Assembly (NCBI RefSeq): GCF_900111035.1
Contig: NZ_FOFU01000001.1
Location: 380,558-444,557, forward strand
Source: Treponema bryantii
Lineage (GTDB): Bacteria > Spirochaetota > Spirochaetia > Treponematales > Treponemataceae
Length of the DNA stretch: 64,000 nt
Direction of reading: 5' to 3'
A program made the translations under genes and the position numbers. Below, one piece after another: positions 8,143 to 17,500 of this stretch. How positions within the stretch are numbered: the stretch's first letter is position 1; each line of letters opens with the position of its first letter. Below the pieces are notes generated by a model, which saw only the letters and a list, made by a program, of their open reading frames with translations, did no database searches and had not been told where the DNA came from.

Positions 8143-9795
8143 ATGATTACAGTTAGTGATGTTAGTGTTTCGTTCAGTGAAAAACCGCTTTTTAAGGACG
8201 TAAACCTTAAGTTTAATAAAGGAAACTGTTATGGAATTACCGGTGCAAATGGTGCCGGTAAATCTACTTTCTTAAAGCTGCTTAGTGGAGAGCTCGAAAA
8301 GGATTCCGGAGAAATCTTTATGACTCCGGGCGAGCGTATGGCTGTTTTGAAGCAGGACCACTTTGCTTTTGATGAATATTCAGTAAAAGATACTGTTATG
8401 ATGGGCTTTCCTCGTTTGTATGAGGTTTCAAAGGCTCGTGATGAGATTTACGCAAAGGCAGATTTTACTGAAGAAGACGGAATTAAGTCTGCAGAGCTTG
8501 AGGCTGAGTTTGGAGAACTCGGTGGATACGAAGCAGAAAATCAGATTGAGCAGATGCTCTCAGGTCTTGGTCTTGAAGAAGAACACCATGACAAGATGAT
8601 GAGTGAACTCGACGAATCGCAGAAGGTTCGAGTACTTCTTGCACAGGCAATCTACGGTAACCCTGATGCATTGATTCTCGATGAGCCTACAAACGGTTTG
8701 GATATTGAATCAATCACATGGCTTGAAAACTTCCTTCTGGATTTTGAAAATACAGTAATTGTTGTATCGCACGACCGTCACTTCTTGAATACAGTTTGTA
8801 CATTCATCTGCGATATCGACTACGGTAAGATTACTCAGTTCAGCGGTAACTATGACTTCTGGTATCAGATGACTCAGGTTATGCAGCGTCAGGCTCACGA
8901 CCAGCAGAAGAAGACTGAAGAAAAGATGAAGGACCTTCGTGAGTTCATTCTCCGCTTCTCTTCTAACGCTTCTAAGGCTAAGCAGGCTACAAGCCGTAAA
9001 AAGATTTACGACAAATTGGCAGATTCTCTCGAAGAAATCCCAATTTCAACTCGTAAGTTCCCATATGTAAACTTTAAGGCAGACCGCGAAATTGGTAACA
9101 ACGTTCTTGAGTGTAAGAACCTTTGTCTTAAGGATGCCGATGGAACTGAGCTTTTGAAGAACTTCAGCCTTACAGTAAACCGCACAGACAAGATTGCTTT
9201 TGTTGGTATTGAGCATAACTCGGTAACAGCACTTTTTGATATTGTAAACGGTGTAAGAAAGCCTGATTCAGGTGAGTTCTTCTGGGGACAGACAACTTCT
9301 CAGACTTACTTGCCACGTGACAACTCAGAAAACTTCAATAATGATATGAATATTACTGAATGGCTTAAGCAGTACTCTAAGGAACAGGACGACGCATACG
9401 TTCGCGGCTTCCTTGGACGTATGCTTTTCAGCGGTGATGAATCTTTGAAGAAGGTAAAGGTTCTTTCCGGAGGTGAAAAGGTTCGCTGTATGCTTTCTAA
9501 GATGATGCTCAGCGGTGCAAACTGTATCACTATGGATGATCCTACAAACCACCTTGACCTTGAAGCTATTCAGTCTTTGAACGAAGGTTTGATTGCATTC
9601 CCTGGTGTTCTGCTTTTCAGCTCTCACGACCACGAGTTCATTCAGTCTGTTGCTAACCGCATCGTAGAAATTACTCCTAACGGAATTATTGACCGCATGA
9701 TGAGCTTTGATGATTACATCACAGACCCACAGGTTAGTGAACTTCGTGCTAAGTTGTACGAAGGAACTGGAAAGAAGATTAAATATAGAGTGTAA
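8143..9795 (+). CDS. ABC-F family ATPase, YbiT type, with a degenerate second ATP site
   Basis: Soluble tandem-ATPase protein of the ABC-F class, which acts on ribosomes rather than as a transporter. The sequence follows E. coli YbiT closely (GNCYGITGANGAGKST, LKQDHFAFDEYSVKDTVMMG, VSHDRHFLNTVCTFICDIDYG, SANASKAKQATSR-like linker). Domain 1 has an intact Walker A (residues 34-42) and Walker B with Glu181. In domain 2 the Walker A position reads GIEHNSVT (355-362) without the Gly-Lys pair, and the Walker B carboxylate is Asp466 (MDDPTNHLD) instead of Glu, while LSGGE (441-445) is intact. The domain-1 signature is SELDES (154-159), which is also non-canonical in YbiT. It follows the DEAD-box helicase at 15 bp. 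Confidence 0.9.
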   Translation: MITVSDVSVSFSEKPLFKDVNLKFNKGNCYGITGANGAGKSTFLKLLSGELEKDSGEIFMTPGERMAVLKQDHFAFDEYSVKDTVMMGFPRLYEVSKARDEIYAKADFTEEDGIKSAELEAEFGELGGYEAENQIEQMLSGLGLEEEHHDKMMSELDESQKVRVLLAQAIYGNPDALILDEPTNGLDIESITWLENFLLDFENTVIVVSHDRHFLNTVCTFICDIDYGKITQFSGNYDFWYQMTQVMQRQAHDQQKKTEEKMKDLREFILRFSSNASKAKQATSRKKIYDKLADSLEEIPISTRKFPYVNFKADREIGNNVLECKNLCLKDADGTELLKNFSLTVNRTDKIAFVGIEHNSVTALFDIVNGVRKPDSGEFFWGQTTSQTYLPRDNSENFNNDMNITEWLKQYSKEQDDAYVRGFLGRMLFSGDESLKKVKVLSGGEKVRCMLSKMMLSGANCITMDDPTNHLDLEAIQSLNEGLIAFPGVLLFSSHDHEFIQSVANRIVEITPNGIIDRMMSFDDYITDPQVSELRAKLYEGTGKKIKYRV

Positions 9796-9796
9796 G

Positions 9797-9889
9797 TCGG
9801 CAAGCATAGCTTGCCTCTGAGGCATTCTTTCGATGAACCTAAAGCAACCCTTTCGGCTTGCTTTTTAACGGTTCTTCGATTGTTGCCTA
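9797..9889 (-). repeat. Structured intergenic repeat, family A, copy 1
   Basis: Read on the minus strand this element starts at the pcrA stop codon. An outer helix AGGCA/TGCCT (9884-9888 with 9820-9824) encloses a second helix (CGA-A-GAACC with GGTTC-A-TCG) and an apical helix AAGCAA/TTGCTT. A separate hairpin GGCAAGC-TAT-GCTTGCC follows. It fills the space between two convergent genes. Copies 2 and 3 are at 29248 and 40791. Confidence 0.85.
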
Positions 9890-11926
9890 CATTTTGGCTT
9901 TTAATTGTCCTAAGAAGTCGGAGAACATCGCACCGGTTTCTTCCTCGGTAATCTGCTTTGGTTCGTGGTATTCTACGAGGTTGGCAGGGATTTCGTCGAG
10001 GAAGCGGCTTGGTGTAACTTCTGTATAATCAAAGGGGCTTCCTGAGCCAGTATCATCAGTTCGGAACTGGCGTCTTTTCCTTTTCTGACAGGAAGTCATA
10101 ACTAGTTTTTCTCTTGCTCTGGTAATTGCAACATAAAATAATCTTCGTTCTTCTTCAACATCACCATTATTTTCTTCAACAGAACGTGCATGAGGAATCA
10201 AACCTTCTTCTACACCGGCTATGAAAACAACTGGAAATTCCAGACCCTTTGAGGCATGAATGGTCATCAAGTTGACTTTTCCTTTATTTGCTTCATCATC
10301 CCCATTATCATGACTGGCAAGAGTAATACGATTTAAGTAATTATACAGATTAGGATTATTGTTGTCCGGATCATTTTCCCAGGTATCAATAAACTGTGTA
10401 AACTCTTCGATATTTTTTAATTTATAAGAAACAGCCTTTTCACTTTTTGGATATTCAGAAATAAGGTAACTCTTGTAATCAATATCATCTACAAACTGGC
10501 GAACTTTATTTGCAAGGCCACGTCCACTCAGAAGTTTCTGTCGGTTTTCTTCAATAATATCAACAAAGTTCTGAAGATCTTCTTTAAGAGTGTCACTCGC
10601 TGTTGAAGCTTCTGCGTGAATCAAATAATCAATCGCGTTCCAAAGCGTACAACCGTTAAGTTCCGCAGCTTCATTCATAAGTTGAATTGCTGCACGTCCA
10701 ATTCCACGTCGCGGTGTATTTATAATTCGCAGTAGATTTATATCATCATCATGATTTGAAATAACACGGAGATAACTGATTACATCTTTGATTTCTTTAC
10801 GTTCAAAGAAGGAAGTTCCACCACTCATTGTGTACGGAATATTGTTATGCAGGAATGCTTCTTCTATGTAGCGGCTTTGAGTATTAGCACGCATAAGAAC
10901 GCCAAAATCATCGTACTTGCGTTTTTCTTCAACTGCGATTCCAAGAATAGATTCAGCAATAAAGTCTGCTTCATCAGTCTCATTTTGTGGCATAAAAAGT
11001 TCAATCGGCTTACCGACACCTTTACCGCTCCACAGCTTTTTATCCTTACGGTTTGTGTTGTGGGCAATTACACCGTTTGCAGCTTCCAGAATTGTTCCTG
11101 TTGAACGGTAATTCTGTTCGAGGCGGATTTCTGTTACATCAAAATCTTTTTCAAAATTAACAATATTCTGATAGTCGGCACCACGCCAGCTGTAAATACT
11201 CTGGTCATCATCACCAACGACAGCAACATTTTTATCTGCAAGAAGATGCATCATTTCGTACTGCTGATGGCTTGTGTCCTGAAACTCATCAACCATAATG
11301 TATTTATAGCGCTCACGGTAGCGGGCAAGAACTTCCGGATATTCCTTAAAAAGTTTAATCGGAAGAACAATGAGGTCATCAAAATCAACTGCGTTATAAA
11401 GTTTAAGCCCTTCCTGATAAAGCTCGTAAAGAGGCTTGTACATATCGTTTGCAGTTTCCCAGTTCTTGCGTCCTGTTTTGATATTTGAAATCAGGTTTCC
11501 GATTGTGTAAATATCCATTGCTTCCGGTGAAAATTTAAGCTCGCGGCCACATTCCTTAATAAGAGCTACACGGTCTGTTTCATCATAAATTGAAAAGTTT
11601 TCCCGCCAGCCTAGTTTGTCTATATCCTGTCGAAGAATCTTTACTCCAAAAGCATGGAAAGTTGAAACAGTAAGATTCTGAAGTTTTTTCTCTGTAAGAG
11701 TTTTGATTCGGTCTGCCATTTCCTTTGCAGCTTTATTTGTAAAGGTGAGGGCAAGTATTGAGCTTTGTGGAATACCTTTATCGAGCATGTGAGCAATTCG
11801 GAATGTGATTACACGGGTTTTTCCGCTTCCGGCTCCTGCGATAATAAGGATTGCTCCTTCTGTTGTTGTTACAGCGCGGTACTGCTGAGGATTAAGTTCA
11901 TTTTTCAAGGCTTCCAAATCAAGCAT
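9887..11926 (-). CDS. pcrA: ATP-dependent 3'-5' DNA helicase, PcrA/UvrD family
   Basis: Superfamily 1 helicase for repair and replication-fork maintenance. Motifs in order: Q motif (LNPQQYRAV), Walker A AGAGSGKTR, motif II DEFQDTSHQQYEMM, motif III GDDDQSIYSWRGAD, motif IV LEQNYRST, motif V LMTIHASKGLEFPVVF and motif VI RLFYVAITRARE. At 679 aa it lacks the C-terminal Tudor-like domain carried by its paralogue at 58174-60408. The ATG at 11926 has no Shine-Dalgarno sequence; a -10 box ends 8 nt upstream, so translation may be leaderless. The stop codon opens repeat family A, copy 1. It is divergent from the hexokinase gene. Confidence 0.93.
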   Translation of the reverse strand: MLDLEALKNELNPQQYRAVTTTEGAILIIAGAGSGKTRVITFRIAHMLDKGIPQSSILALTFTNKAAKEMADRIKTLTEKKLQNLTVSTFHAFGVKILRQDIDKLGWRENFSIYDETDRVALIKECGRELKFSPEAMDIYTIGNLISNIKTGRKNWETANDMYKPLYELYQEGLKLYNAVDFDDLIVLPIKLFKEYPEVLARYRERYKYIMVDEFQDTSHQQYEMMHLLADKNVAVVGDDDQSIYSWRGADYQNIVNFEKDFDVTEIRLEQNYRSTGTILEAANGVIAHNTNRKDKKLWSGKGVGKPIELFMPQNETDEADFIAESILGIAVEEKRKYDDFGVLMRANTQSRYIEEAFLHNNIPYTMSGGTSFFERKEIKDVISYLRVISNHDDDINLLRIINTPRRGIGRAAIQLMNEAAELNGCTLWNAIDYLIHAEASTASDTLKEDLQNFVDIIEENRQKLLSGRGLANKVRQFVDDIDYKSYLISEYPKSEKAVSYKLKNIEEFTQFIDTWENDPDNNNPNLYNYLNRITLASHDNGDDEANKGKVNLMTIHASKGLEFPVVFIAGVEEGLIPHARSVEENNGDVEEERRLFYVAITRAREKLVMTSCQKRKRRQFRTDDTGSGSPFDYTEVTPSRFLDEIPANLVEYHEPKQITEEETGAMFSDFLGQLKAKM

Positions 11927-11934
11927 AGGGTTTT

Positions 11935-11963
11935 ATAATACGCAGATACTATTGTCGGGTCAA
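11935..11963 (-). promoter_or_regulatory. pcrA promoter
   Basis: On the minus strand, TTGACC (11958-11963), 17-bp spacer, TATTAT (11935-11940), then 8 nt to the pcrA ATG. One of the best supported leaderless-start promoters in the window. Confidence 0.75.
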
Positions 11964-11989
11964 GTACGGCATTCGACCATCAGATGTAT

Positions 11990-12018
11990 TTGCTATTATA
12001 GGGAATTCCTTGTATAAT
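11990..12018 (+). promoter_or_regulatory. Hexokinase promoter
   Basis: TTGCTA (11990-11995), 17-bp spacer, TATAAT (12013-12018). Transcription would start about 30 nt before the ATG, leaving room for the AGGA ribosome binding site. Back-to-back with the pcrA promoter. Confidence 0.65.
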
Positions 12019-12055
12019 ATATGCAACAAAAAACAACATACAGGAAAAAACTATT

Positions 12056-13345
12056 ATGAATAATCAGGTAAGTGCATTTCTTTCTGCACATAATTTTGTA
12101 AATCATGTTGATGTATTAACTGTCGCTCAGGCAATTCTGGACGATATGAAAAAGGGCTTGCGCAAGGACGGCGCAGATCAGGATATGATCCGTACTTTCT
12201 GTAATCCTCCTGCAGCTTCTGCAAAAGGCAAGTCTGTAATCGTTATTGATGCTGGCGGAACAAACTTCCGTTCATGCCTTGTTACTTTTGATGATGCTGG
12301 TGTTCCATCTATTTCTGATATGGAAAAGACCCGTATGCCAGGTGTAGAAAAAGAGCTTTCTCGTAAAGACTTCTTTGAACAGATTGCAAATAATCTTGAA
12401 CACTTGAAAAATAAATCAGACAGAATCGGATTCTGTTTCTCATACCCAATGGAAATTCAGGAAGATGGCGACGGTATTCTTCTTGGTTTCTCAAAGGAAG
12501 TAAAAGCTCCGGAAGTTGTAGGTTCTAAAGTTGGTGCCTGCCTTAAGGAAGCTCTTTCTGCTCATGGCTGGAATTCAATTAAACGCATTACACTCTGTAA
12601 CGATACTGTTGCTGCATTGCTTGCTGGTGCTGCCTGCGCAGAAGATGGTGATAAATATTCTTCAAACATCGGTTTCATCCTTGGAACTGGTATGAACGCT
12701 GCTTATATTCAGCCTGACTGTGACTGCTGCAATATCAAAAAGCAGATAGTAGTTTGTGAGAGCGGTAAGTTCCTTAAAGTAAATCGTTCTGATTTTGATG
12801 TTGATTTTGATAGGACTACTGTAAAACCTGGTACATTCTACCTTGAAAAGCTTTGTTCTGGTGCTTATCTTGGACCAGTTTCATGGTTTGCACTCAAGGC
12901 TGCTGCTAAAGATGGTCTTTTCACAGAAAAAACTGCTGCAGCAATCAATGGTCTTGAGACTCTTACTCTTATTGAAATGGATAAGTTCCTTCATCATCCA
13001 TATGATAAATCTTGTGTACTTGGAAAAATCGCTGCCGAAGTTGCAACTGAAGAAGATGTAGATAAGATGTTCCAGATTCTGGATGCAATTGCTGAGCGTT
13101 CTGCCCGTTATTCTGCTGCAATTCTTACAGCATGTGCTGTAAAAACTGGAGAAGGTAAGAATTCTTCTAAGCCAATCTGTATTCTTTGTGACGGAACAAC
13201 ATTCTTTAAGACATATAAGGTTCGTGAACGAGTATACGGCTATCTTGATGAAGTTCTTACTCGCCAGCTTGGTATTTACTGGAATATCGTATCTTGTGAT
13301 AACGATATTACTTTAGGTGCAGCTATTTCAGGTCTTATAGATTAA
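12056..13345 (+). CDS. hxk: Hexokinase
   Basis: Phosphorylates glucose and related hexoses with ATP, the entry step of glycolysis. It belongs to the eukaryote-like hexokinase family that treponemes use, not to bacterial glucokinase or ROK kinases. Visible features are the phosphate-1 motif VIDAGGTNFRSC (from about residue 64), a substrate-recognition region FCFSYPMEIQ, the catalytic Asp183 in LCNDTVAALL, the phosphate-2 region GFILGTGMNAAYI, and a C-terminal adenosine part (CDGTTFFKT, GAAISG). At 429 aa it is a single catalytic unit. The start is set by the AGGA upstream and the TATAAT at 12013. It is followed by the flagellar operon, which has its own promoter. Confidence 0.93.
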   Translation: MNNQVSAFLSAHNFVNHVDVLTVAQAILDDMKKGLRKDGADQDMIRTFCNPPAASAKGKSVIVIDAGGTNFRSCLVTFDDAGVPSISDMEKTRMPGVEKELSRKDFFEQIANNLEHLKNKSDRIGFCFSYPMEIQEDGDGILLGFSKEVKAPEVVGSKVGACLKEALSAHGWNSIKRITLCNDTVAALLAGAACAEDGDKYSSNIGFILGTGMNAAYIQPDCDCCNIKKQIVVCESGKFLKVNRSDFDVDFDRTTVKPGTFYLEKLCSGAYLGPVSWFALKAAAKDGLFTEKTAAAINGLETLTLIEMDKFLHHPYDKSCVLGKIAAEVATEEDVDKMFQILDAIAERSARYSAAILTACAVKTGEGKNSSKPICILCDGTTFFKTYKVRERVYGYLDEVLTRQLGIYWNIVSCDNDITLGAAISGLID

Positions 13346-13348
13346 AGT

Positions 13349-13377
13349 TTGATTGATTAAACTTTATGTGATATAAT
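13349..13377 (+). promoter_or_regulatory. Promoter of the flbB-fliK-flgD-flgE operon
   Basis: TTGATT (13349-13354), 17-bp spacer, TATAAT (13372-13377), a sigma-70-type promoter. The leader contains a CAGTC-TTCG-GACTG hairpin (a UUCG tetraloop) a few bases before the GAGGGG ribosome binding site. Confidence 0.65.
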
Positions 13378-13415
13378 TTAATGACAGTCTTCGGACTGCC
13401 ATTTGAGGGGAAATT

Positions 13416-14045
13416 ATGTCTTTCAAAAAGTCTTTAGGAAAAACTTTTGTACTTTTAATTATCATTCTCATTCTTCTGGCTGGTGGGCTTTTATGGTTCG
13501 ATTATCTTGGTGTCGTTCATGTAAAATCAGTTTTTTCACCTGTATATAAGATTCTGAAGAAAAATCCACAGACCTCTACAACTACAACACAATCACGTCC
13601 CCTCGTTGCAAATCTTGATGAAGACAGACTCAGAAAACAGCGCGAAGCTCTTGATATTTTTAAAGAAGAGCTTGATAAACGCGAATCTGATGTAGAAGCA
13701 GCTGAAAAACAGAATGAACAGGTAAGTGCAGAGCTTGCTGAGCGTGAAAAAAATCAGGAAGAAAGAGAAAAAACATTTAACCTCAAAGTAAAAAAATACG
13801 ATGATAAGAATATAAACGTTGAACAGATTGCTAAAAATCTGAATGGTATGAGACCTGAAGCAGCGGTTAACATTCTTGTTGCGATGGATGATCAGACTGT
13901 AATTGACGTCCTTCGCAAGGTCGAGGAGATTGCAGCCGCTGAAGGTTCTTCATCTATGGGTTCGTACTGGCTTTCCTTAATGCCGTCTGACCGGGCTGCA
14001 GAAATACAGCGGAAGATGATAAGTAAGCCGGAGTCCCTGGACTAG
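13416..14045 (+). CDS. flbB: Periplasmic flagellar collar protein FlbB
   Basis: Spirochaete-specific component of the flagellar motor collar; in Borrelia FlbB anchors collar assembly at the stator region. The protein has one N-terminal membrane helix (about residues 9-28), a spacer, a long charged coiled coil (about 65-130, ELDKRESDVEAAEKQNEQVSAEL), and a MotE/MgtE-N-like helical end (NGMRPEAAVNILVAMDD, VIDVLRKVEEIAA, SYWLSLMPSDRAAEIQRKM). A GAGGGG ribosome binding site fixes the start. Identification rests on this architecture and on the order flbB-fliK-flgD-flgE, the same as in other spirochaetes. Confidence 0.85.
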   Translation: MSFKKSLGKTFVLLIIILILLAGGLLWFDYLGVVHVKSVFSPVYKILKKNPQTSTTTTQSRPLVANLDEDRLRKQREALDIFKEELDKRESDVEAAEKQNEQVSAELAEREKNQEEREKTFNLKVKKYDDKNINVEQIAKNLNGMRPEAAVNILVAMDDQTVIDVLRKVEEIAAAEGSSSMGSYWLSLMPSDRAAEIQRKMISKPESLD

Positions 14046-14090
14046 CATTCAGTAATGGCAAATCTTCAACGCATTAAGGAGATTTGCCAA

Positions 14091-15494
14091 GTGTCATATC
14101 AGGCAATCACAGATATCATCGTAAATCCTTCTCAACTTCAGGACTTACAGTTATCTAATACAGTTAAAGATTCTCCGAAACAGACTTCTGTATCTTTTGC
14201 AGATTATCTTGCAGCTTATAACAGCGAAGATGTATCTAAAACAGAAACAAAAACTGTTCAATCAGAAGACCAGACTTCAAAAATTTCTGATTCAGAAAAA
14301 GCTGAAAACACAGAAAAATCTGAGAAAACTTCTGATAATCAGGTAAAAGATCAGAATGAATCTGAAAAAGTATCGGAAAAGACTGTAGAAAAAACTGAAT
14401 CTGATGAAAATAAGGATAATAAAATATCTGAAAAAACAGATTCTAAGGGAAAATCCGTTAATAATTCTGAAACAGAGGCAAAAAAATCTGTAGAAGATAA
14501 GAAAACTGGAAAGGCAGATTCAAAGGATACTAAGGATTCAAAGAATAAAAAGCTTTCTGATAAGGACTTTTCTCGTTTTGAAGAAATAGCAAAAACTGCT
14601 GAATCAGAAGATAATTCTGCAAAACTCGCAGGGGCTGTACAGAACTCAATTAAATCAGATGAAAAAGAAATAAAGCTTTCTGATAATGAAATTGAAGTTT
14701 CTGAAAACGCTATAAATACAGATTCTTCTGCACAGCTGGCATTGAATAATATTCAGACAGAAGAAAGCAGTTCAGATACAGAATTTGATTTTTCAGGTAA
14801 TCAGGATAAGACAAAAAATCAGTTTACTCTTGATAAAGACGGAAAAATTACAGTTGAAGATCAGCGTACAAAAGAAGTTGCAGAAACTGATAATACTAAA
14901 AAATCCGCTCTTAAAACTTCTGAAATAAAACTTGCAAATGAAAACACAGCAGTAATGTCTGTTGAATTGAATCCAAATGCAGAAGCAGATGTTCTTTCAT
15001 TGAATACTCAGACAGCTGCTTCAAATGGTTCAAACTTCCAGGCAATGCTTTCAAATCAGCTTCAGAATGTTGCTCCTGAATTTGTAAAAGCTGGAAACTT
15101 AGTTCTTAAAGACAATAATCAGGGAACAATAAATCTTGTATTACATCCGGATGATCTTGGAAATGTAAAGATTCATCTTTCTCTGGATGGAAAAACATTG
15201 AGCGGTCATATTACTGTAGCTACTAAAGAAGCTCTTCAGGTTTTCAAGGATAATTCTGAGACACTGCGCGAAGCTTTCATTAAGAGTGGTTTTGATGCAG
15301 CCAGCTTTGATGTTGCCATGAATAATGGTTCTATGGCAAATCAGAATATGGGATTTAATGGTCAGGATGATGGAAGAAATATTTTTGCACAAAGATTGTA
15401 TGGAAATTCAGCAGAGGGGCTTAGCGCTGAATTGGACGACATCTTTGAAAATGCAGTAGATATTTCGAATTATTCTGTAAACATCGTAGCGTAA
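14091..15494 (+). CDS. fliK: Flagellar hook-length control protein FliK
   Basis: Controls hook length and the switch of export substrate. I choose the GTG at 14091 because AAGGAG (14076-14081) lies 9 nt upstream; the in-frame ATG at 14055 has no such site. The first 300 residues are a low-complexity Lys/Ser/Glu/Asp-rich spacer (repeats of SEKTEK type), as expected for a molecular ruler. The C-terminal domain (about 325-430) is the conserved part: LVLKDNNQGTINLVLHPDDLG, VKIHLSLDGKTLSGHITV, ALQVFKDNSETLREAF. The spacer is divergent between species, so identity rests on this domain and position. A strong hairpin separates it from flgD. Confidence 0.88.
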   Translation: MSYQAITDIIVNPSQLQDLQLSNTVKDSPKQTSVSFADYLAAYNSEDVSKTETKTVQSEDQTSKISDSEKAENTEKSEKTSDNQVKDQNESEKVSEKTVEKTESDENKDNKISEKTDSKGKSVNNSETEAKKSVEDKKTGKADSKDTKDSKNKKLSDKDFSRFEEIAKTAESEDNSAKLAGAVQNSIKSDEKEIKLSDNEIEVSENAINTDSSAQLALNNIQTEESSSDTEFDFSGNQDKTKNQFTLDKDGKITVEDQRTKEVAETDNTKKSALKTSEIKLANENTAVMSVELNPNAEADVLSLNTQTAASNGSNFQAMLSNQLQNVAPEFVKAGNLVLKDNNQGTINLVLHPDDLGNVKIHLSLDGKTLSGHITVATKEALQVFKDNSETLREAFIKSGFDAASFDVAMNNGSMANQNMGFNGQDDGRNIFAQRLYGNSAEGLSAELDDIFENAVDISNYSVNIVA

Positions 15495-15516
15495 GCTGAC
15501 GATATAAAAAAGGCGG

Positions 15517-15548
15517 TTCAGAAATCAGTGTGGTGGCTGATTTCTGAA
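15517..15548 (+). terminator. Hairpin between fliK and flgD
   Basis: Perfect 12-bp stem TTCAGAAATCAG (15517-15528) with CTGATTTCTGAA (15537-15548), loop TGTGGTGG, no T-run. Inside an operon this looks like a processing or partial-termination site that could lower or stabilise downstream message. Confidence 0.6.
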
Positions 15549-15576
15549 ATAACATAAAAAGTGATTGAGGAGAATG

Positions 15577-16038
15577 ATGGAACTACTTAACACACAAAAC
15601 AGCATTAACACTCAAATGAGTGCGAGCGAACAGTTTGCAGTTGAAAATGCAGTAAACAACTACAACAAAACGCTCGTTGTGGAAGGAAGAAAAACTTCCA
15701 ATGAATTGGGAAAGGATGATTTTCTGAAGCTGCTTATTACCCAGCTGCAGAACCAGGATCCGACTAGCCCTATGGAAAATACAGAGTTTATTTCCCAGAT
15801 GGCTCAGTTCAGTTCTCTGGAACAGATGACAAACATGAGTTCATCCTTTTCGAGAATGGCAGCCTTTATCAACAGCTCAGAAGCTGCTGCCACATTAGGT
15901 AAGACAGTTGAATTGGATATAGGTGATACATCCGTTCAGGGAGTTGTGGAAGGGGCAACCCGCGGGGAAAATCCACAGGTTCTTGTAAAAGGCATGTATT
16001 ACAGCATGGATAAAATTAAGGCGATTTACGCTGACTAA
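15577..16038 (+). CDS. flgD: Flagellar hook-capping protein FlgD
   Basis: Scaffold cap needed for polymerising FlgE into the hook. The conserved N-terminal domain is clear: [40 protein letters not shown]. The protein (153 aa) is short, as in other spirochaetes: after the N-terminal domain only a small region ([36 protein letters not shown]) remains. TGAGGAG upstream supports starting at the ATG at 15577 (or 15574); an in-frame TTG at 15565 overlaps the ribosome binding site and is unlikely. flgE follows after 26 bp. Confidence 0.93.
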   Translation: MELLNTQNSINTQMSASEQFAVENAVNNYNKTLVVEGRKTSNELGKDDFLKLLITQLQNQDPTSPMENTEFISQMAQFSSLEQMTNMSSSFSRMAAFINSSEAAATLGKTVELDIGDTSVQGVVEGATRGENPQVLVKGMYYSMDKIKAIYAD

Positions 16039-16064
16039 TCGGGTAGGAAGGAAGGGAATAGCAT

Positions 16065-17456
16065 ATGATGAGATCACTTTATTCTGGAGTTTCAGGACTT
16101 CAGAATCACCAGACACGAATGGACGTAATTGGTAACAACATTTCCAACGTTAATACAAACGGCTTTAAACGTGGCCGCGTAAACTTCCAGGATATGATCA
16201 GCCAGCAGATGAGTGGTGCAGCTAAACCTACTGACGAGCTTGGTGGTGTAAACCCTAAAGAAGTTGGACTTGGTATGACTGTTGCCTCAATTGATAATAT
16301 CTTTACACAGGGTAACCTTCAGTCAACAGGAGTTTCAACTGATATCGCAATCCAGGGTAACGGATTCTTCCTTCTTAAAAGTGGTGAAGAATCATTCTAT
16401 ACAAGAAACGGTGCATTCGGTCTTGACCGTGATGGTACTCTTGTAAACCCTGCAAACGGTATGCGTGTTCAGGGATGGATGGCAGATGAAGTAAACGGCC
16501 AGATGCTTGTTTCTACAGCTGCAACTCCAGAAGACCTTATTATTCCTGTAGGTTCTAAGGATCCTGCTAAGGAAACAACAAATGTAAACTTCGCATGTAA
16601 CCTTAACAAGAATACTCCAGAGATTCTTGAAGGTGCAAGTGCAGATGATATCTATAAAGGAACATGGGGAACTGAACAGAAGATTTACGACAGCTTTGGT
16701 AACGAACACCTTCTTTCAGTTTCTTTCCGCCGTGTAGTTGGTAATCCAAATCAGTGGGAGGCTACAGTTCTTGTAGATGCTGATAATGCAGATTATACAC
16801 AGACTCGTGTAGGTCTTGGAACAACTGACGGTGTCGGAAATACTTTCCTTGTAAACTTTGATAACTACGGTGCTCTTCAGTCTGTAACAGACTCTTCTGG
16901 AAGAGAATCAAATCTTGAAGGACAGATTGTAATTCAGACTTCTTTTGCAGTAGCTGAATCAAATCCTGACGCAGAAGGAAATCCTTACCGCCAGACAATG
17001 AACATCAATCTTGGAACAATCGGGTCTTTCAAGGATACAATTACACAGTCTGCTTCTAAGTCTACTACAAAGGCTTTCTATCAGGACGGATACACAATGG
17101 GTTATCTTGATAACTTCAAGATTGACTCAAGCGGAATTATCACTGGTGTATACTCAAACGGTACAAACCGCACAATTGGTCAGATTGCTCTTGCAAGTTT
17201 TGCCAACGACCGCGGTCTTGAAAAGGCCGGAGACAACACTTATGTAGAATCTAACAACTCTGGTATGGCTCGTATCGGTGAATCAGGAGTTGCAGGTAAG
17301 GGTACTTTGATGGCTGGTGCTTTGGAAATGTCAAACGTTGACCTTTCTGAACAGATGACAGACATGATCGTAACACAGCGTGGGTTCCAGTCTAACGCTA
17401 AGACAATTCAGACAGCAGATACACTGCTTGAAACAGTATTGAGCCTTAAGAGGTAA
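16065..17456 (+). CDS. flgE: Flagellar hook protein FlgE
   Basis: Monomer of the hook that joins the motor to the periplasmic filament. N-terminal rod/hook signature [27 protein letters not shown] and C-terminal [28 protein letters not shown] are typical. Numbering from the first Met puts a lysine at 165 (PVGSK) and a cysteine at 178 (NFACNLN), the same two positions that form the lysinoalanine inter-subunit cross-link in Treponema denticola FlgE. This supports both the start chosen and a cross-linked hook. GGAAGGAAGGG precedes the start, which is a double ATG. The operon ends here, before a strong terminator. Confidence 0.97.
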   Translation: MMRSLYSGVSGLQNHQTRMDVIGNNISNVNTNGFKRGRVNFQDMISQQMSGAAKPTDELGGVNPKEVGLGMTVASIDNIFTQGNLQSTGVSTDIAIQGNGFFLLKSGEESFYTRNGAFGLDRDGTLVNPANGMRVQGWMADEVNGQMLVSTAATPEDLIIPVGSKDPAKETTNVNFACNLNKNTPEILEGASADDIYKGTWGTEQKIYDSFGNEHLLSVSFRRVVGNPNQWEATVLVDADNADYTQTRVGLGTTDGVGNTFLVNFDNYGALQSVTDSSGRESNLEGQIVIQTSFAVAESNPDAEGNPYRQTMNINLGTIGSFKDTITQSASKSTTKAFYQDGYTMGYLDNFKIDSSGIITGVYSNGTNRTIGQIALASFANDRGLEKAGDNTYVESNNSGMARIGESGVAGKGTLMAGALEMSNVDLSEQMTDMIVTQRGFQSNAKTIQTADTLLETVLSLKR

Positions 17457-17480
17457 TAGGTTCTAGGTTTTAGGTTCTAG
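17457..17480 (+). repeat. Heptamer tandem repeat TAGGTTN directly after flgE
   Basis: Starting one base after the flgE stop there are three heptamers (TAGGTTC, TAGGTTT, TAGGTTC) and the beginning of a fourth. A matching array on the other strand follows the convergent ankyrin gene (17630-17664). Confidence 0.75.
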
Positions 17481-17500
17481 AATTTAAATATAAAATAATT

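Noticed and set aside
9325-9825. 166-codon minus-strand ORF over the end of the ABC-F gene
   Set aside because: Antisense to conserved ATPase motifs, and its upstream part is made of repeat A.
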